Source of the DNA: Myxococcota bacterium
Lineage (GTDB): Bacteria > Myxococcota_A > UBA9160 > JAFDET01
Direction of reading: 5' to 3'
Assembly (NCBI GenBank): GCA_028278065.1
Contig: JANQFA010000248.1
Coordinates: 1-33,820, forward strand
DNA length: 33,820 bases
The position numbers and the translations under genes were made by a program. This document shows, piece by piece, positions 15,561 to 23,762 of the stretch; the stretch's first letter is position 1; each line of letters begins with the position of its first letter. Under the pieces are notes generated by a model. It was not told the DNA's origin, searched no databases, and saw only the letters and a list, made by a program, of their open reading frames with translations.

Positions 15561-16589
15561 TCACGCGTTGCGCAGGGCCTCGACCACTCGGGCGAAGTCC
15601 ACGTCGTGCTGCCGGTCCGGCGGCATGCGGAGCGCGATGGCGGTCGCGACGCCGCCGTAGCGCTCTGTCAGGAGCGCCGCGATCTCCTCGAAGCGGGCGC
15701 TGGGAACGAGGACGTCGAGCATCTCGCTGCCGATCTCCCCGGCCATGCCCTCCCAGTCCCGCGCGCGAGCCCGCTCGCGCAGCGCCTGGCCCACGGACTC
15801 CCAGCCGTGGTGAGTCAGCGACGCGGCGTACGCCGGCGTGCTGTAGGTGAAGGCGAGCACCTTTCGCGCCGCCTCGCGCTCCCGCTCGACCGCAGGCGCA
15901 TCGATCCCCGTGGCGACCATGGGATTGGCGACGACTGCTACGTCCCGCGCGTCCCGTCCGGCGTGGCGCGCACCCGCTGCCAGCCGCGGGGCCAGCGCCT
16001 CGCGCAGGAAGTGCGGCGATGAGTTGGTCGGGTGCGCGATGACCCGGTCCGCCACCTCCCCCGCCACCTCGCTCATGCGCGGTCCCACCGCGCCCAGCGC
16101 GATGGGCACGGCCATTCCCTCCGGAAGCGGGTCGGGGGCGAAGAACGGCTGCATGCGGTCGAGGCGGTACGCGTCGCTCTCGTAGTGAAGCGGCTCCCCA
16201 TGCTGCCAGGCCGCGAATACCGACCGCAGGGCGCCGACGTAGTCGCGCATGCGCGCCGCCGGTGCGGACCAGGGCATCCCGAAGCGGCCCACGATGTTCT
16301 CGCGGACCTGGGGGCCGAGCCCCAGGACGAAGCGACCCCCGGAGAGCTGCGCCAGCCCCCAGGCGTCCTGGGCCAGGAGCGTGGGACTGCGCGCGAAGGC
16401 TACGGTGACGCCCGTCATCACCTCGATGCGCGAGGTGTGCTCGAGTGCCAGGCACGCGACGAGGATCGAGTCGCTCACCGCCTCCGGGACGATCAGCCCG
16501 TCGAACCCGAGTGCCTCGGCGCGCCGCGCGTGGTCGGGCACGGCGCCGAGCGGCATGCGGACGTCGTCGATGCTCGCGTAGACGCGGAT
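15561..16589 (-). CDS. LLM-class (luciferase-like) flavin/F420-dependent oxidoreductase
   Basis: A luciferase-like TIM-barrel oxidoreductase of about 342 residues, close in look to the F420-dependent MSMEG_2256-type family. Features include ALGFDGLIVPEAV, TGVTVAFARSP, LAQLSGGRFVLGLGPQ and IALGAVGPRMSEVAGEVADRV, cut here into recognised family segments. The first ATG (16556) would delete the first barrel strand, RVYASIDD, and has no ribosome-binding site. An in-frame ATC at 16587-16589 follows GGAGGT by a few bases and would give the expected N-terminus. No ATG, GTG or TTG exists further upstream in frame. I therefore propose a rare ATC start, or a base error. It sits between the hydratase and the SDR in one operon, and related enzymes occur among sterol-catabolism genes of Mycobacterium. 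Confidence 0.85.
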   Translation of the reverse strand: MRVYASIDDVRMPLGAVPDHARRAEALGFDGLIVPEAVSDSILVACLALEHTSRIEVMTGVTVAFARSPTLLAQDAWGLAQLSGGRFVLGLGPQVRENIVGRFGMPWSAPAARMRDYVGALRSVFAAWQHGEPLHYESDAYRLDRMQPFFAPDPLPEGMAVPIALGAVGPRMSEVAGEVADRVIAHPTNSSPHFLREALAPRLAAGARHAGRDARDVAVVANPMVATGIDAPAVEREREAARKVLAFTYSTPAYAASLTHHGWESVGQALRERARARDWEGMAGEIGSEMLDVLVPSARFEEIAALLTERYGGVATAIALRMPPDRQHDVDFARVVEALRNA

Positions 16590-16602
16590 GCGACCTCCGG
16601 TC

Positions 16603-17523
16603 TCAGGCCATCGGCAGCGCGAACGAGTCCTCGATGGGCTTCTTGCCTTCGAAGAAGGGACCGAGCACCGCCTGCATGCTCTCCAGGGTCCAGGGCTCGT
16701 CGTTCTCGTGGTCCAGCGCGGCCTGCGGCCGCTCGAAGACCCGCACGTGCTTGCCCCACACCTGCAGGAGGTTGCCGGACACGTTCGCGGCGTGGGGCGA
16801 GGCCAGCCACGCCACCACCGGTCCGATGTGCTCGGGGGCGAAGGTGTCGAAGCCCTCCTCCGGCTTCTGGAAGATCGCCGCCCAGGGCCCGGAGTCCGTC
16901 ATCCGCGTGCGCGCCCGCGGCAGCACCACGTTCGCCGTCGCGCCGAAGCGCTGGCACTCGCGGGCGGCCGACAGGGTGAGGAAGGTGATGCCGCCCTTGG
17001 CCGCGGCGTAGTTCGGCTGACCGAGGTTCCCCATCAGGAAGGCGTCCGAGGCGGTGCTGATGAGCCGCCCGTAGAGGGGCGCTCCGCCGTCGGCCTTCGA
17101 CTTCTCGCGCCAGAAGTCCATGGTGTGCTTGATCATGCAGAAGTGGCCCTTCACATGGACCCGCAGCACAGAATCGAACATGTCCTCGGTCATCTTCACG
17201 ATCATGCCGTCCCGCGAGAAGCCGGCGTTGTTCACCATGATGTTGAGGTCGCCGAAGGTGTCGACCGCGCTGCGGACGATGGACCGCGCGGCCTCCCAGT
17301 CGGACACGTCGCCGAAGGCCGCCACCGCCTTGCCACCCGCCTCCTCGATCTCCTTCACGACCCGGTGGGCGGGGTCCTCGCTGGACCCCGTGCCGTCTGC
17401 GGCGGTGCCCAGGTCGTTCACCACGACGCTCGCCCCGTGGCTCGCCAGCTCGAGCGCCTCCACGCGGCCGAGGCCCTGCCCCGCACCGGTCACGATCGCC
17501 ACCTTTCCGTCCAGAACTCCCAT
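16603..17523 (-). CDS. SDR-family 3-hydroxyacyl-CoA dehydrogenase-like protein
   Basis: A 306-residue short-chain dehydrogenase. The Rossmann motif is TGAGQGLG (12-19), followed by VVVNDLG (33-39), a signature of the dehydrogenase part of MFE-2-type beta-oxidation enzymes and of mycobacterial sterol SDRs. NNAG (98-101) and the catalytic Ser159, Tyr172 and Lys176 (YAAAK) are present. Paired with the hydratase 2 it would oxidise 3R-hydroxyacyl-CoA to the 3-oxo form with NAD. The ATG at 17523 has AGGAG 9 bases upstream, and this site overlaps the end of the thiolase gene. The role in side-chain degradation is inferred from its neighbours. Confidence 0.88.
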   Translation of the reverse strand: MGVLDGKVAIVTGAGQGLGRVEALELASHGASVVVNDLGTAADGTGSSEDPAHRVVKEIEEAGGKAVAAFGDVSDWEAARSIVRSAVDTFGDLNIMVNNAGFSRDGMIVKMTEDMFDSVLRVHVKGHFCMIKHTMDFWREKSKADGGAPLYGRLISTASDAFLMGNLGQPNYAAAKGGITFLTLSAARECQRFGATANVVLPRARTRMTDSGPWAAIFQKPEEGFDTFAPEHIGPVVAWLASPHAANVSGNLLQVWGKHVRVFERPQAALDHENDEPWTLESMQAVLGPFFEGKKPIEDSFALPMA

Positions 17524-17534
17524 CGCGTCGTCTC

Positions 17535-18731
<1,197 letters not shown>

Positions 18732-19907
18732 CTAGTCGAGCTTGCCGAGGACCATGCCCGCCGTGGGCACGCCGACGCCGGCCGTCACCAGGACGTGGTC
18801 GTTCTTCTCGGGCTGGTTGGTGGAGGTGCCGCGGATGAGGCGCACGCCTTCCGCGATGCCGTTCACGCCGTGCAGGTAGGCTTCGGAGAGCTGCCCGCCG
18901 TGGGTGTTGGCGGGAAGCCGCCCGCCCTTCGCGGAGAGCGCTCCGTCCTTGACGAAGTCCTTGCCCTCGCCGAAGCCGCAGAAGCCGAAGGCCTCCAGCT
19001 GGAAGAGGACGATCGAGGTGAAGGCGTCGTAGATGACCGCCGCATCGATGTCCTCGGGACCCAGACCGGCCGTCGCCCACATGTTCCGGGCCACCAGCTC
19101 CATCTCCGGAAGACGGGCGATGTCCCGGTTGTAGAAGCTCGTCATCTGCTCCTGATCCGCGCCGAAGGCCTGGGCGACACCCCGGACCACGGCAGCGGGG
19201 TGCTTCAGATCGCGGGCGCGCTCCGGGGTGGTGACGATGCAGGCCACGCCGCCGTCCGTCTCCTGGCAGCAGTCGTAGAGGCGCAGGGGCTCCGCGATCC
19301 AGCGCGCCTCCATGTAGTCCTCGAGGGTCAGCGGGCGCTGGTAGAAGAAGGCATCGGGGTTGTTCACCGCGTGGTCGCGGGTGGTCAGGGCCACCTCCGC
19401 CAGATCCTCGGCCTTGCAGCCGGTCTCGTGCATGTAGCGCTGGGTGAACATCGCCACCCAGGAGGCCGGGGTCATCAGCCCCCACGGCATGTACCAGCTC
19501 CAGTGGATGAGGTCGGCGGTCACGATGTCGCCCGAGATGCCCGCGCTGTAGCGCTGACCGGAGCGCCCGTTGAGGGCCCGGTAGACCACCACGTACTTCG
19601 CCTGGCCGGTCGCCACCGCCATGACCGCCTGGTGCATCACGCCGATGGCGGCGCCGCCGCCGTAGCCGATACGGCTGTAGAAGGTGGCCTCGCCCGTGCC
19701 GACCGCGCGTGCGATGTCCACCTCGTCGTTGGTGTCGAGGGTGAAGCTCGTGTAGCCGTCGATCTGCTCGGGATCGAGTCCCGCGTCGTCGATCGCCTTC
19801 GAGACGGCCTCCACGGCGAGCGCGAGCTCCGAGACGCCGGAGTTCTTGGTGTAGGCGGTCTGTCCGATCCCGACGATGGCGGCTTCGTTGCGGAGGCTCG
19901 TGGGCAT
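18732..19907 (-). CDS. ltp2: Ltp2-like steroid retro-aldolase (SCP2-thiolase family)
   Basis: A 391-residue thiolase-fold protein of the lipid-transfer/SCP-x group. It lacks the ordinary thiolase nucleophile motif. IGYGGGAA (80-87), RWIAEPLRLYDCCQETDGG (split here: RWIAEPLRL 202-210, YDCCQETDGG 211-220), YDAF (293-296) and HGGQLSEAYLHG (336-347) match the actinobacterial Ltp2 family. Tyr293 and Tyr344 probably correspond to the active-site tyrosines proposed for that aldolase. Ltp2 breaks a 17-hydroxylated C22 steroid acyl-CoA into androstenedione-type ketone and propionyl-CoA, and needs the DUF35 domain of ChsH2, which is encoded three genes upstream in the same operon. This removes the last three carbons of the side chain. 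Confidence 0.88.
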   Translation of the reverse strand: MPTSLRNEAAIVGIGQTAYTKNSGVSELALAVEAVSKAIDDAGLDPEQIDGYTSFTLDTNDEVDIARAVGTGEATFYSRIGYGGGAAIGVMHQAVMAVATGQAKYVVVYRALNGRSGQRYSAGISGDIVTADLIHWSWYMPWGLMTPASWVAMFTQRYMHETGCKAEDLAEVALTTRDHAVNNPDAFFYQRPLTLEDYMEARWIAEPLRLYDCCQETDGGVACIVTTPERARDLKHPAAVVRGVAQAFGADQEQMTSFYNRDIARLPEMELVARNMWATAGLGPEDIDAAVIYDAFTSIVLFQLEAFGFCGFGEGKDFVKDGALSAKGGRLPANTHGGQLSEAYLHGVNGIAEGVRLIRGTSTNQPEKNDHVLVTAGVGVPTAGMVLGKLD

Positions 19908-19911
19908 GGCT

Positions 19912-20328
19912 CTACGCTCCCGTGGGCAGGTCGACGGTGACCGTGCCCTCGACGTGGTTTCCCCAGCCGTTCTTGCCGACGACCTCCACCTCCACGCTGC
20001 CGTTCTCGGCGGAGGTGACCCGGCCGGTCATCTTCATGGTGTCGCCGGGCATGTTGGGCGCGCCGAGCTTCACCTCGAGGCCGCGCACCCGGGCGTCCGG
20101 GCCGGCCCAGTCCGTGACGTAGCGACTGACGTACCCGTTCGTGGTCAGGATGTTCATGATCACGTCCGAGAGTCCCTGGGCCTGTGCTGCGCCCCTGTCG
20201 TGGTGAACGGGGGTGTAGTCGCGCGAGGCGATGGCGCCGCCCACGACGATCGCGGCGGTCAGGGGGACGTCCAGCGGCGGCAGCTCCTGCCCCACCTTCA
20301 CGTCGTCGAAGCGGATCGATGCGCTCAT
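19912..20328 (-). CDS. chsH1: MaoC-like hydratase subunit ChsH1-like
   Basis: A 138-residue single hot-dog protein containing SRDYTPVHHD (35-44), the hydratase active-site stretch of ChsH1-type proteins, and a MaoC-like fold pattern to the end. In Mycobacterium ChsH1 pairs with the MaoC half of ChsH2 to hydrate the C22 enoyl-CoA of cholesterol metabolites. The ATG overlaps the stop of the upstream acyl-CoA dehydrogenase (ATGA) and is preceded by AGGAG. The gene ends 4 bases before the Ltp2 start codon. Small length and neighbours support the subunit assignment. Confidence 0.85.
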   Translation of the reverse strand: MSASIRFDDVKVGQELPPLDVPLTAAIVVGGAIASRDYTPVHHDRGAAQAQGLSDVIMNILTTNGYVSRYVTDWAGPDARVRGLEVKLGAPNMPGDTMKMTGRVTSAENGSVEVEVVGKNGWGNHVEGTVTVDLPTGA

Positions 20329-21464
20329 GCGGACTCCTGCAGGGTGGGCCCCGTTCGGGCCATGTCGCGTCCCAGGCGGACGAGCTGGGGCTGGGCACCG
20401 CCCAGCTCGAGCTCCAGCGCCTTGGACCAGAGGAAGTGGCGGTGGATCGGGTAGTCGACATCGGAGCCGAGCCCGCCGTGGAGGTGCAGCCCCGCGTTCG
20501 CGATGCGCGAGCCCGCCTCCGCTGCCCAGAACTTGGCGACCCAGGCCTCGCGCCGGGCGGCGAGCCCCTCCGAGAGACGCCAGGCGGCGCGCCACAGCGT
20601 CCAGCGCAGGGCCTGCAGATCGATGAAGGCGTCCGCGCAGCGGTGCTGCACCGCCTGGAACGAGCCGATCGGCACGCCGAACTGCTCGCGCTCCTTCACG
20701 TAGCCGGCGGTGATCTCCAGTGCCTTGGCGGAGACGCCGGTCTGCAAGGCCGCGATGCCGACGAGCCCCCGCTGCTCGGTCCAGCGCACGATCGCGGCGC
20801 CGTCGGTCTCCTGCCCGAGCCGGTCCTCCGCGGGAACGCGGACCCCCGAGAGGCGGAGCTCGGAGAGCGGCTGGCCCGTGGACGTGACGCGCGCTTCGAG
20901 GCTCACCCCTGCTGCGTCCGGCGACACGAGGAAGACGGCCACCTCCTCGGGAGTCGCGGCCGGAACCAGGATGCGATCCGCCTGCCCCGCGAAGGGCACC
21001 GCGCGGCGCAGGCCGTCGAGGATGAACTGGTCGCCCTCGGGCCGGGCCGTCGTGGCCGGCGCGTCGGCTCCGCCCGACTCGGCGTCGCTCAATGCCGCCG
21101 TCAGGATCGCCTCGCCGGCCGCTACCCGCGGTAGCCACTCGGCCTGCTGCGCCTCGCTTCCGAACTCCGCGATCGGGAGCGCTCCGAGCACCAGGGTCGC
21201 GTGCGCCGGAAGCGGCGCGGTCGCCGCACCCACCGCCTCGAGGACGCCGCAGAGCTCGGCGAAGCCGAACCCCATTCCGCCGTGGGCCTCGGGGATCGCC
21301 ACGCCGAGGAGGTTGGCCTCGGCGAGCGTCTGCCAGAGCGGCCGGTCCATCCACTCTTCGGACGCCTCGGCCAGCTTGATGCGCTCCGGCGTGGCCTCGC
21401 GCTCCAGGATCTCGCGCGCGAGGGAGGCGACCGCCTCGTGCTCTTCGCTGAACTCGAAGTCCAC
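20325..21464 (-). CDS. Acyl-CoA dehydrogenase subunit (ChsE-type, FAD-binding half with REQFG motif)
   Basis: A 379-residue acyl-CoA dehydrogenase. It keeps the REQFGVPIGSFQAVQH motif that contacts FAD across the dimer and the LHLHGGLGSDVDYP segment. The usual mid-domain TEPxAGSD stretch is degenerate (SDAESGGADA), and the end lacks a normal YEGT catalytic segment. This is the profile of one half of the heterotetrameric steroid acyl-CoA dehydrogenases (FadE28/FadE29 type), the other half being the gene at 22457. The GTG start shares one base with the ChsH2 stop (TAGTG). I infer dehydrogenation of a C22-type side chain with that partner. Confidence 0.82.
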   Translation of the reverse strand: MDFEFSEEHEAVASLAREILEREATPERIKLAEASEEWMDRPLWQTLAEANLLGVAIPEAHGGMGFGFAELCGVLEAVGAATAPLPAHATLVLGALPIAEFGSEAQQAEWLPRVAAGEAILTAALSDAESGGADAPATTARPEGDQFILDGLRRAVPFAGQADRILVPAATPEEVAVFLVSPDAAGVSLEARVTSTGQPLSELRLSGVRVPAEDRLGQETDGAAIVRWTEQRGLVGIAALQTGVSAKALEITAGYVKEREQFGVPIGSFQAVQHRCADAFIDLQALRWTLWRAAWRLSEGLAARREAWVAKFWAAEAGSRIANAGLHLHGGLGSDVDYPIHRHFLWSKALELELGGAQPQLVRLGRDMARTGPTLQESA

Positions 21465-22441
21465 TACTTCACCGGACGAAAGAGCGGCAGCTTGAAGCCG
21501 TCCTCGTCTTCGTGGATGAAGGCCTCCACCGCCATCCCGATGTGCACGTCGCCCGGATCGCAGCCGACCACGTTGGAGACGATCCGCACTCCCTCCTCCA
21601 GGTCGATCAGGGCAGCCAGGATGGGGAAGTCGTAGCCGGGGAACTGGGGGTGACGGATCACCGTGAAGGTATGGACCGTCCCCTGCCCCGTGCTCTCGAT
21701 GAAGCCCAGGTCCATCGAGCGGCACTCGCCGCACATGGGGCGCGGCGGGTGGTGGTGCGCGCCGCAGGCGTTGCACGTCTGGATCGGGAGGATCCCGTCG
21801 GCCACCGCATTCCACCACCAGGCGTTGTCGTGCCCCATGGGCGGACGGATCCTGCCGGGCACCGCCGGTGCACCGCCCGCGTCGCTCGCCGCGGCCTGGG
21901 GCTGCTGGGCCGGGATGTACTTGAGGACCCGGAAGGTCATCCAGCCCACCTCCTCAGCGTCCTGGTCGCTGAAGGTGGTGCGCGTCACGATGAAGTAGCC
22001 GATGCCGAGCGCGGTGGCCTTCTCCTCGGAGATCGACTCGATCACCGTCTCGGCCGTGACCGTGTCCCCGGGCCGCAGGTACCGCGTGTAGCCCTGCGCG
22101 GTGTTGGTGCCGACCACGCCGGTGTAGCCGTTGTCGGTGAGCAGCTTGTGCAGGCGCTGCTCTTCGTTGGTGGGCTCGTCGTAGCCCCTGTGCATGTCCC
22201 AGCCGATCATGGTCCAGGCCTGCAGCATGGCCGGCGGCGCGACGATGCCCCCGTGGACGGAGTCCTTGGCGGCGGCCGGATCGAGGTAGGCCGGGTTGGC
22301 GTCGCCCATCGCGTCGCACCAGCTCCGGATCATCGGCTCGTTGACCGCGTCGCGGCCCGCCTTGGCCGGACCGATCGGCTTGCCGACGAACGTCTCGAGC
22401 TGCGCCTCCAGCTCCTTCTTCTGTTCGGGGGTCAGGGGCAT
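21464..22441 (-). CDS. chsH2: ChsH2-like fusion: MaoC hydratase domain plus DUF35 zinc-ribbon/OB fold
   Basis: A 325-residue fusion. The N-terminal ~175 residues are a MaoC-like hot-dog domain. A linker of Ala/Pro/Gly (about 178-197) leads to a DUF35 domain with a zinc ribbon of Cys223, Cys226, Cys237 and Cys240 (CNACG and CGEC) and an OB fold to the end. This architecture is that of ChsH2 from sterol degraders. The MaoC half hydrates the side-chain enoyl-CoA together with ChsH1, and the DUF35 half activates the Ltp2 aldolase, so hydration and carbon-carbon cleavage are linked in one complex. All three partners are encoded here within 2.6 kb. The ATG has GGGAGGACC about 10 bases upstream. Confidence 0.9.
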   Translation of the reverse strand: MPLTPEQKKELEAQLETFVGKPIGPAKAGRDAVNEPMIRSWCDAMGDANPAYLDPAAAKDSVHGGIVAPPAMLQAWTMIGWDMHRGYDEPTNEEQRLHKLLTDNGYTGVVGTNTAQGYTRYLRPGDTVTAETVIESISEEKATALGIGYFIVTRTTFSDQDAEEVGWMTFRVLKYIPAQQPQAAASDAGGAPAVPGRIRPPMGHDNAWWWNAVADGILPIQTCNACGAHHHPPRPMCGECRSMDLGFIESTGQGTVHTFTVIRHPQFPGYDFPILAALIDLEEGVRIVSNVVGCDPGDVHIGMAVEAFIHEDEDGFKLPLFRPVK

Positions 22442-22456
22442 TCTTCTCGGTCCTCC

Positions 22457-23638
22457 CTAGCGACGCGCCCGAGGCAGTCCGAGGCCCGCCATGGCGATGA
22501 TGTCGCGCTGCACCTCGTTCACGCCGCCTCCGAACGTCTCGACCATGCAGCCGCGGTACGACTGCTCGAGGAGGCCCCCGAAGAGCGCGCCGGGCTCGAA
22601 CGGGCGCACCGTGCCGGCGGCCTCGGTGATCTCGAGGAGCAGCCTGTAGAGCTCGATCCGCATCTCGGTGCCCAGGACCTTGACGGCCGAGGCGTCCGCC
22701 ATCTGCGGCTGGCCCTGGTCGATGGACCAGGCCGAGCGCCAGTTCAGGACCTTCAGCGCGTCGAGCTTGGCGTAGACGCGCGCGAGGTTCGTCTGGACCC
22801 AGGGCTGATCGAGCATGCGTCCGCCGTCGGGCGACGGAGTCTTCTCCGCCCAGGCCCACACCTCGTCGAGCAGGCGGTCGGCGGGTCCGGGGATGGCGAG
22901 GGTGATGCGCTCCAGGTTGAGCTGGCCGGTGATCAGGCCCCAGCCGCCGTTGAGCGGCCCCACCAGGTTGTCCGCGGGGACCCGCACATTCTCGAAGTAG
23001 GTGGCGCTGGTCAGCTCGCCGCCGATCGTGCGGATCGGCGTGCAGGAGAACCCCTCGACGTCGGTCGGGACGATGATGATCGAGATCCCGGCGTGCTTCG
23101 GCGCATCCGGATCGGTGCGCGCGGCGAGCCAGATGTACTCGGCATCCTGCGCGTGGGTGGTGAAGATCTTCTGGCCGTTGATCACCCACTCGTCGCCGTC
23201 GCGAACGGCGCTGGTCTGGAGCGAGGCCAGATCGGTGCCCGCGCTCGGCTCGGTGTAGCCGATCCCGATCAGGAGCTCGCCGTCGCGGATCTTCGGCAGG
23301 AGCTCGGCCTTCTGCGCGTCGCTGCCGTGCTGCATCAGCATGGGGCCCACGGTGTTGACCGTGATCACCGGGAGCGGTGCCCGGGCCCGGTAGGTCTCGT
23401 CCCAGAAGATGAACTGGTCGATGTGGCCGCGCCCCTGGCCCCCGTACTCCTCCGGCCAGCCGATCACGAGCCAGCCGTCCTTCCCCATCCTCCCCATCGC
23501 CTCGCGGAAGGCGGGCCCCCCGAGCTGGTCCCAGGACTCGTCCAGCGCCTTGCGCAGCTCCGGAGTGAAGAGCTGCCGGTAGTATTCCCGCAGCTCCTGG
23601 CGGAGCGCCTGCTGCGCCGGCGTGAACTCGATGTACAT
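22457..23638 (-). CDS. Acyl-CoA dehydrogenase subunit (ChsE-type, first gene of the sterol operon)
   Basis: A 393-residue acyl-CoA dehydrogenase starting MYIEFTPAQQALR, a beginning common to FadE29-type proteins. It keeps GYTEPSAGTDLASLQT, WVINGQKIFTTHA and a C-terminal FGGGVNEVQRDIIAMAGLG segment, but has no REQFG..FQAVQH motif. The motif set is the complement of the dehydrogenase at 20325, which supports a heteromeric enzyme with composite FAD sites. It is the first gene of the nine-gene operon; the gap upstream (23639-23762) holds the KstR-like operator. Start chosen at the ATG at 23638, which begins the conserved N-terminus; the ribosome-binding site is weak (GGGCGGAAA). Longer in-frame extensions would run into the divergent gene. 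Confidence 0.87.
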   Translation of the reverse strand: MYIEFTPAQQALRQELREYYRQLFTPELRKALDESWDQLGGPAFREAMGRMGKDGWLVIGWPEEYGGQGRGHIDQFIFWDETYRARAPLPVITVNTVGPMLMQHGSDAQKAELLPKIRDGELLIGIGYTEPSAGTDLASLQTSAVRDGDEWVINGQKIFTTHAQDAEYIWLAARTDPDAPKHAGISIIIVPTDVEGFSCTPIRTIGGELTSATYFENVRVPADNLVGPLNGGWGLITGQLNLERITLAIPGPADRLLDEVWAWAEKTPSPDGGRMLDQPWVQTNLARVYAKLDALKVLNWRSAWSIDQGQPQMADASAVKVLGTEMRIELYRLLLEITEAAGTVRPFEPGALFGGLLEQSYRGCMVETFGGGVNEVQRDIIAMAGLGLPRARR

Positions 23639-23700
23639 TCGATTTCCGCCCGCGGGACGGGGGGTTGCGGGATCCGATGTCCCGGCCCGGGGGCCCGAAG

Positions 23701-23714
23701 TGAAACATGTTCTA
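23701..23714. promoter_or_regulatory. KstR-like operator in the divergent sterol-operon promoter
   Basis: TGAAACATGTTCTA satisfies every fixed position of the KstR consensus TnnAACnnGTTnnA known from mycobacterial cholesterol regulons, with the palindromic core AACATGTT. It lies 63 bases before the first dehydrogenase and 49 bases before the acyl-CoA synthetase, in a short AT-rich island of a GC-rich gap, where one bound repressor could control both. No kstR gene is in the window. Confidence 0.6.
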
Positions 23715-23762
23715 CTCTGATCCGCAAGGGGTTGCCCCCATCGCGAGGAGCCCGGAAACGAC

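Noticed and set aside
23641-23700. GC-rich palindromic strings (GGGCCC-type) before the first dehydrogenase
   Set aside because: Short, overlapping and expected by composition in this GC-rich gap; no paired structure stands out.
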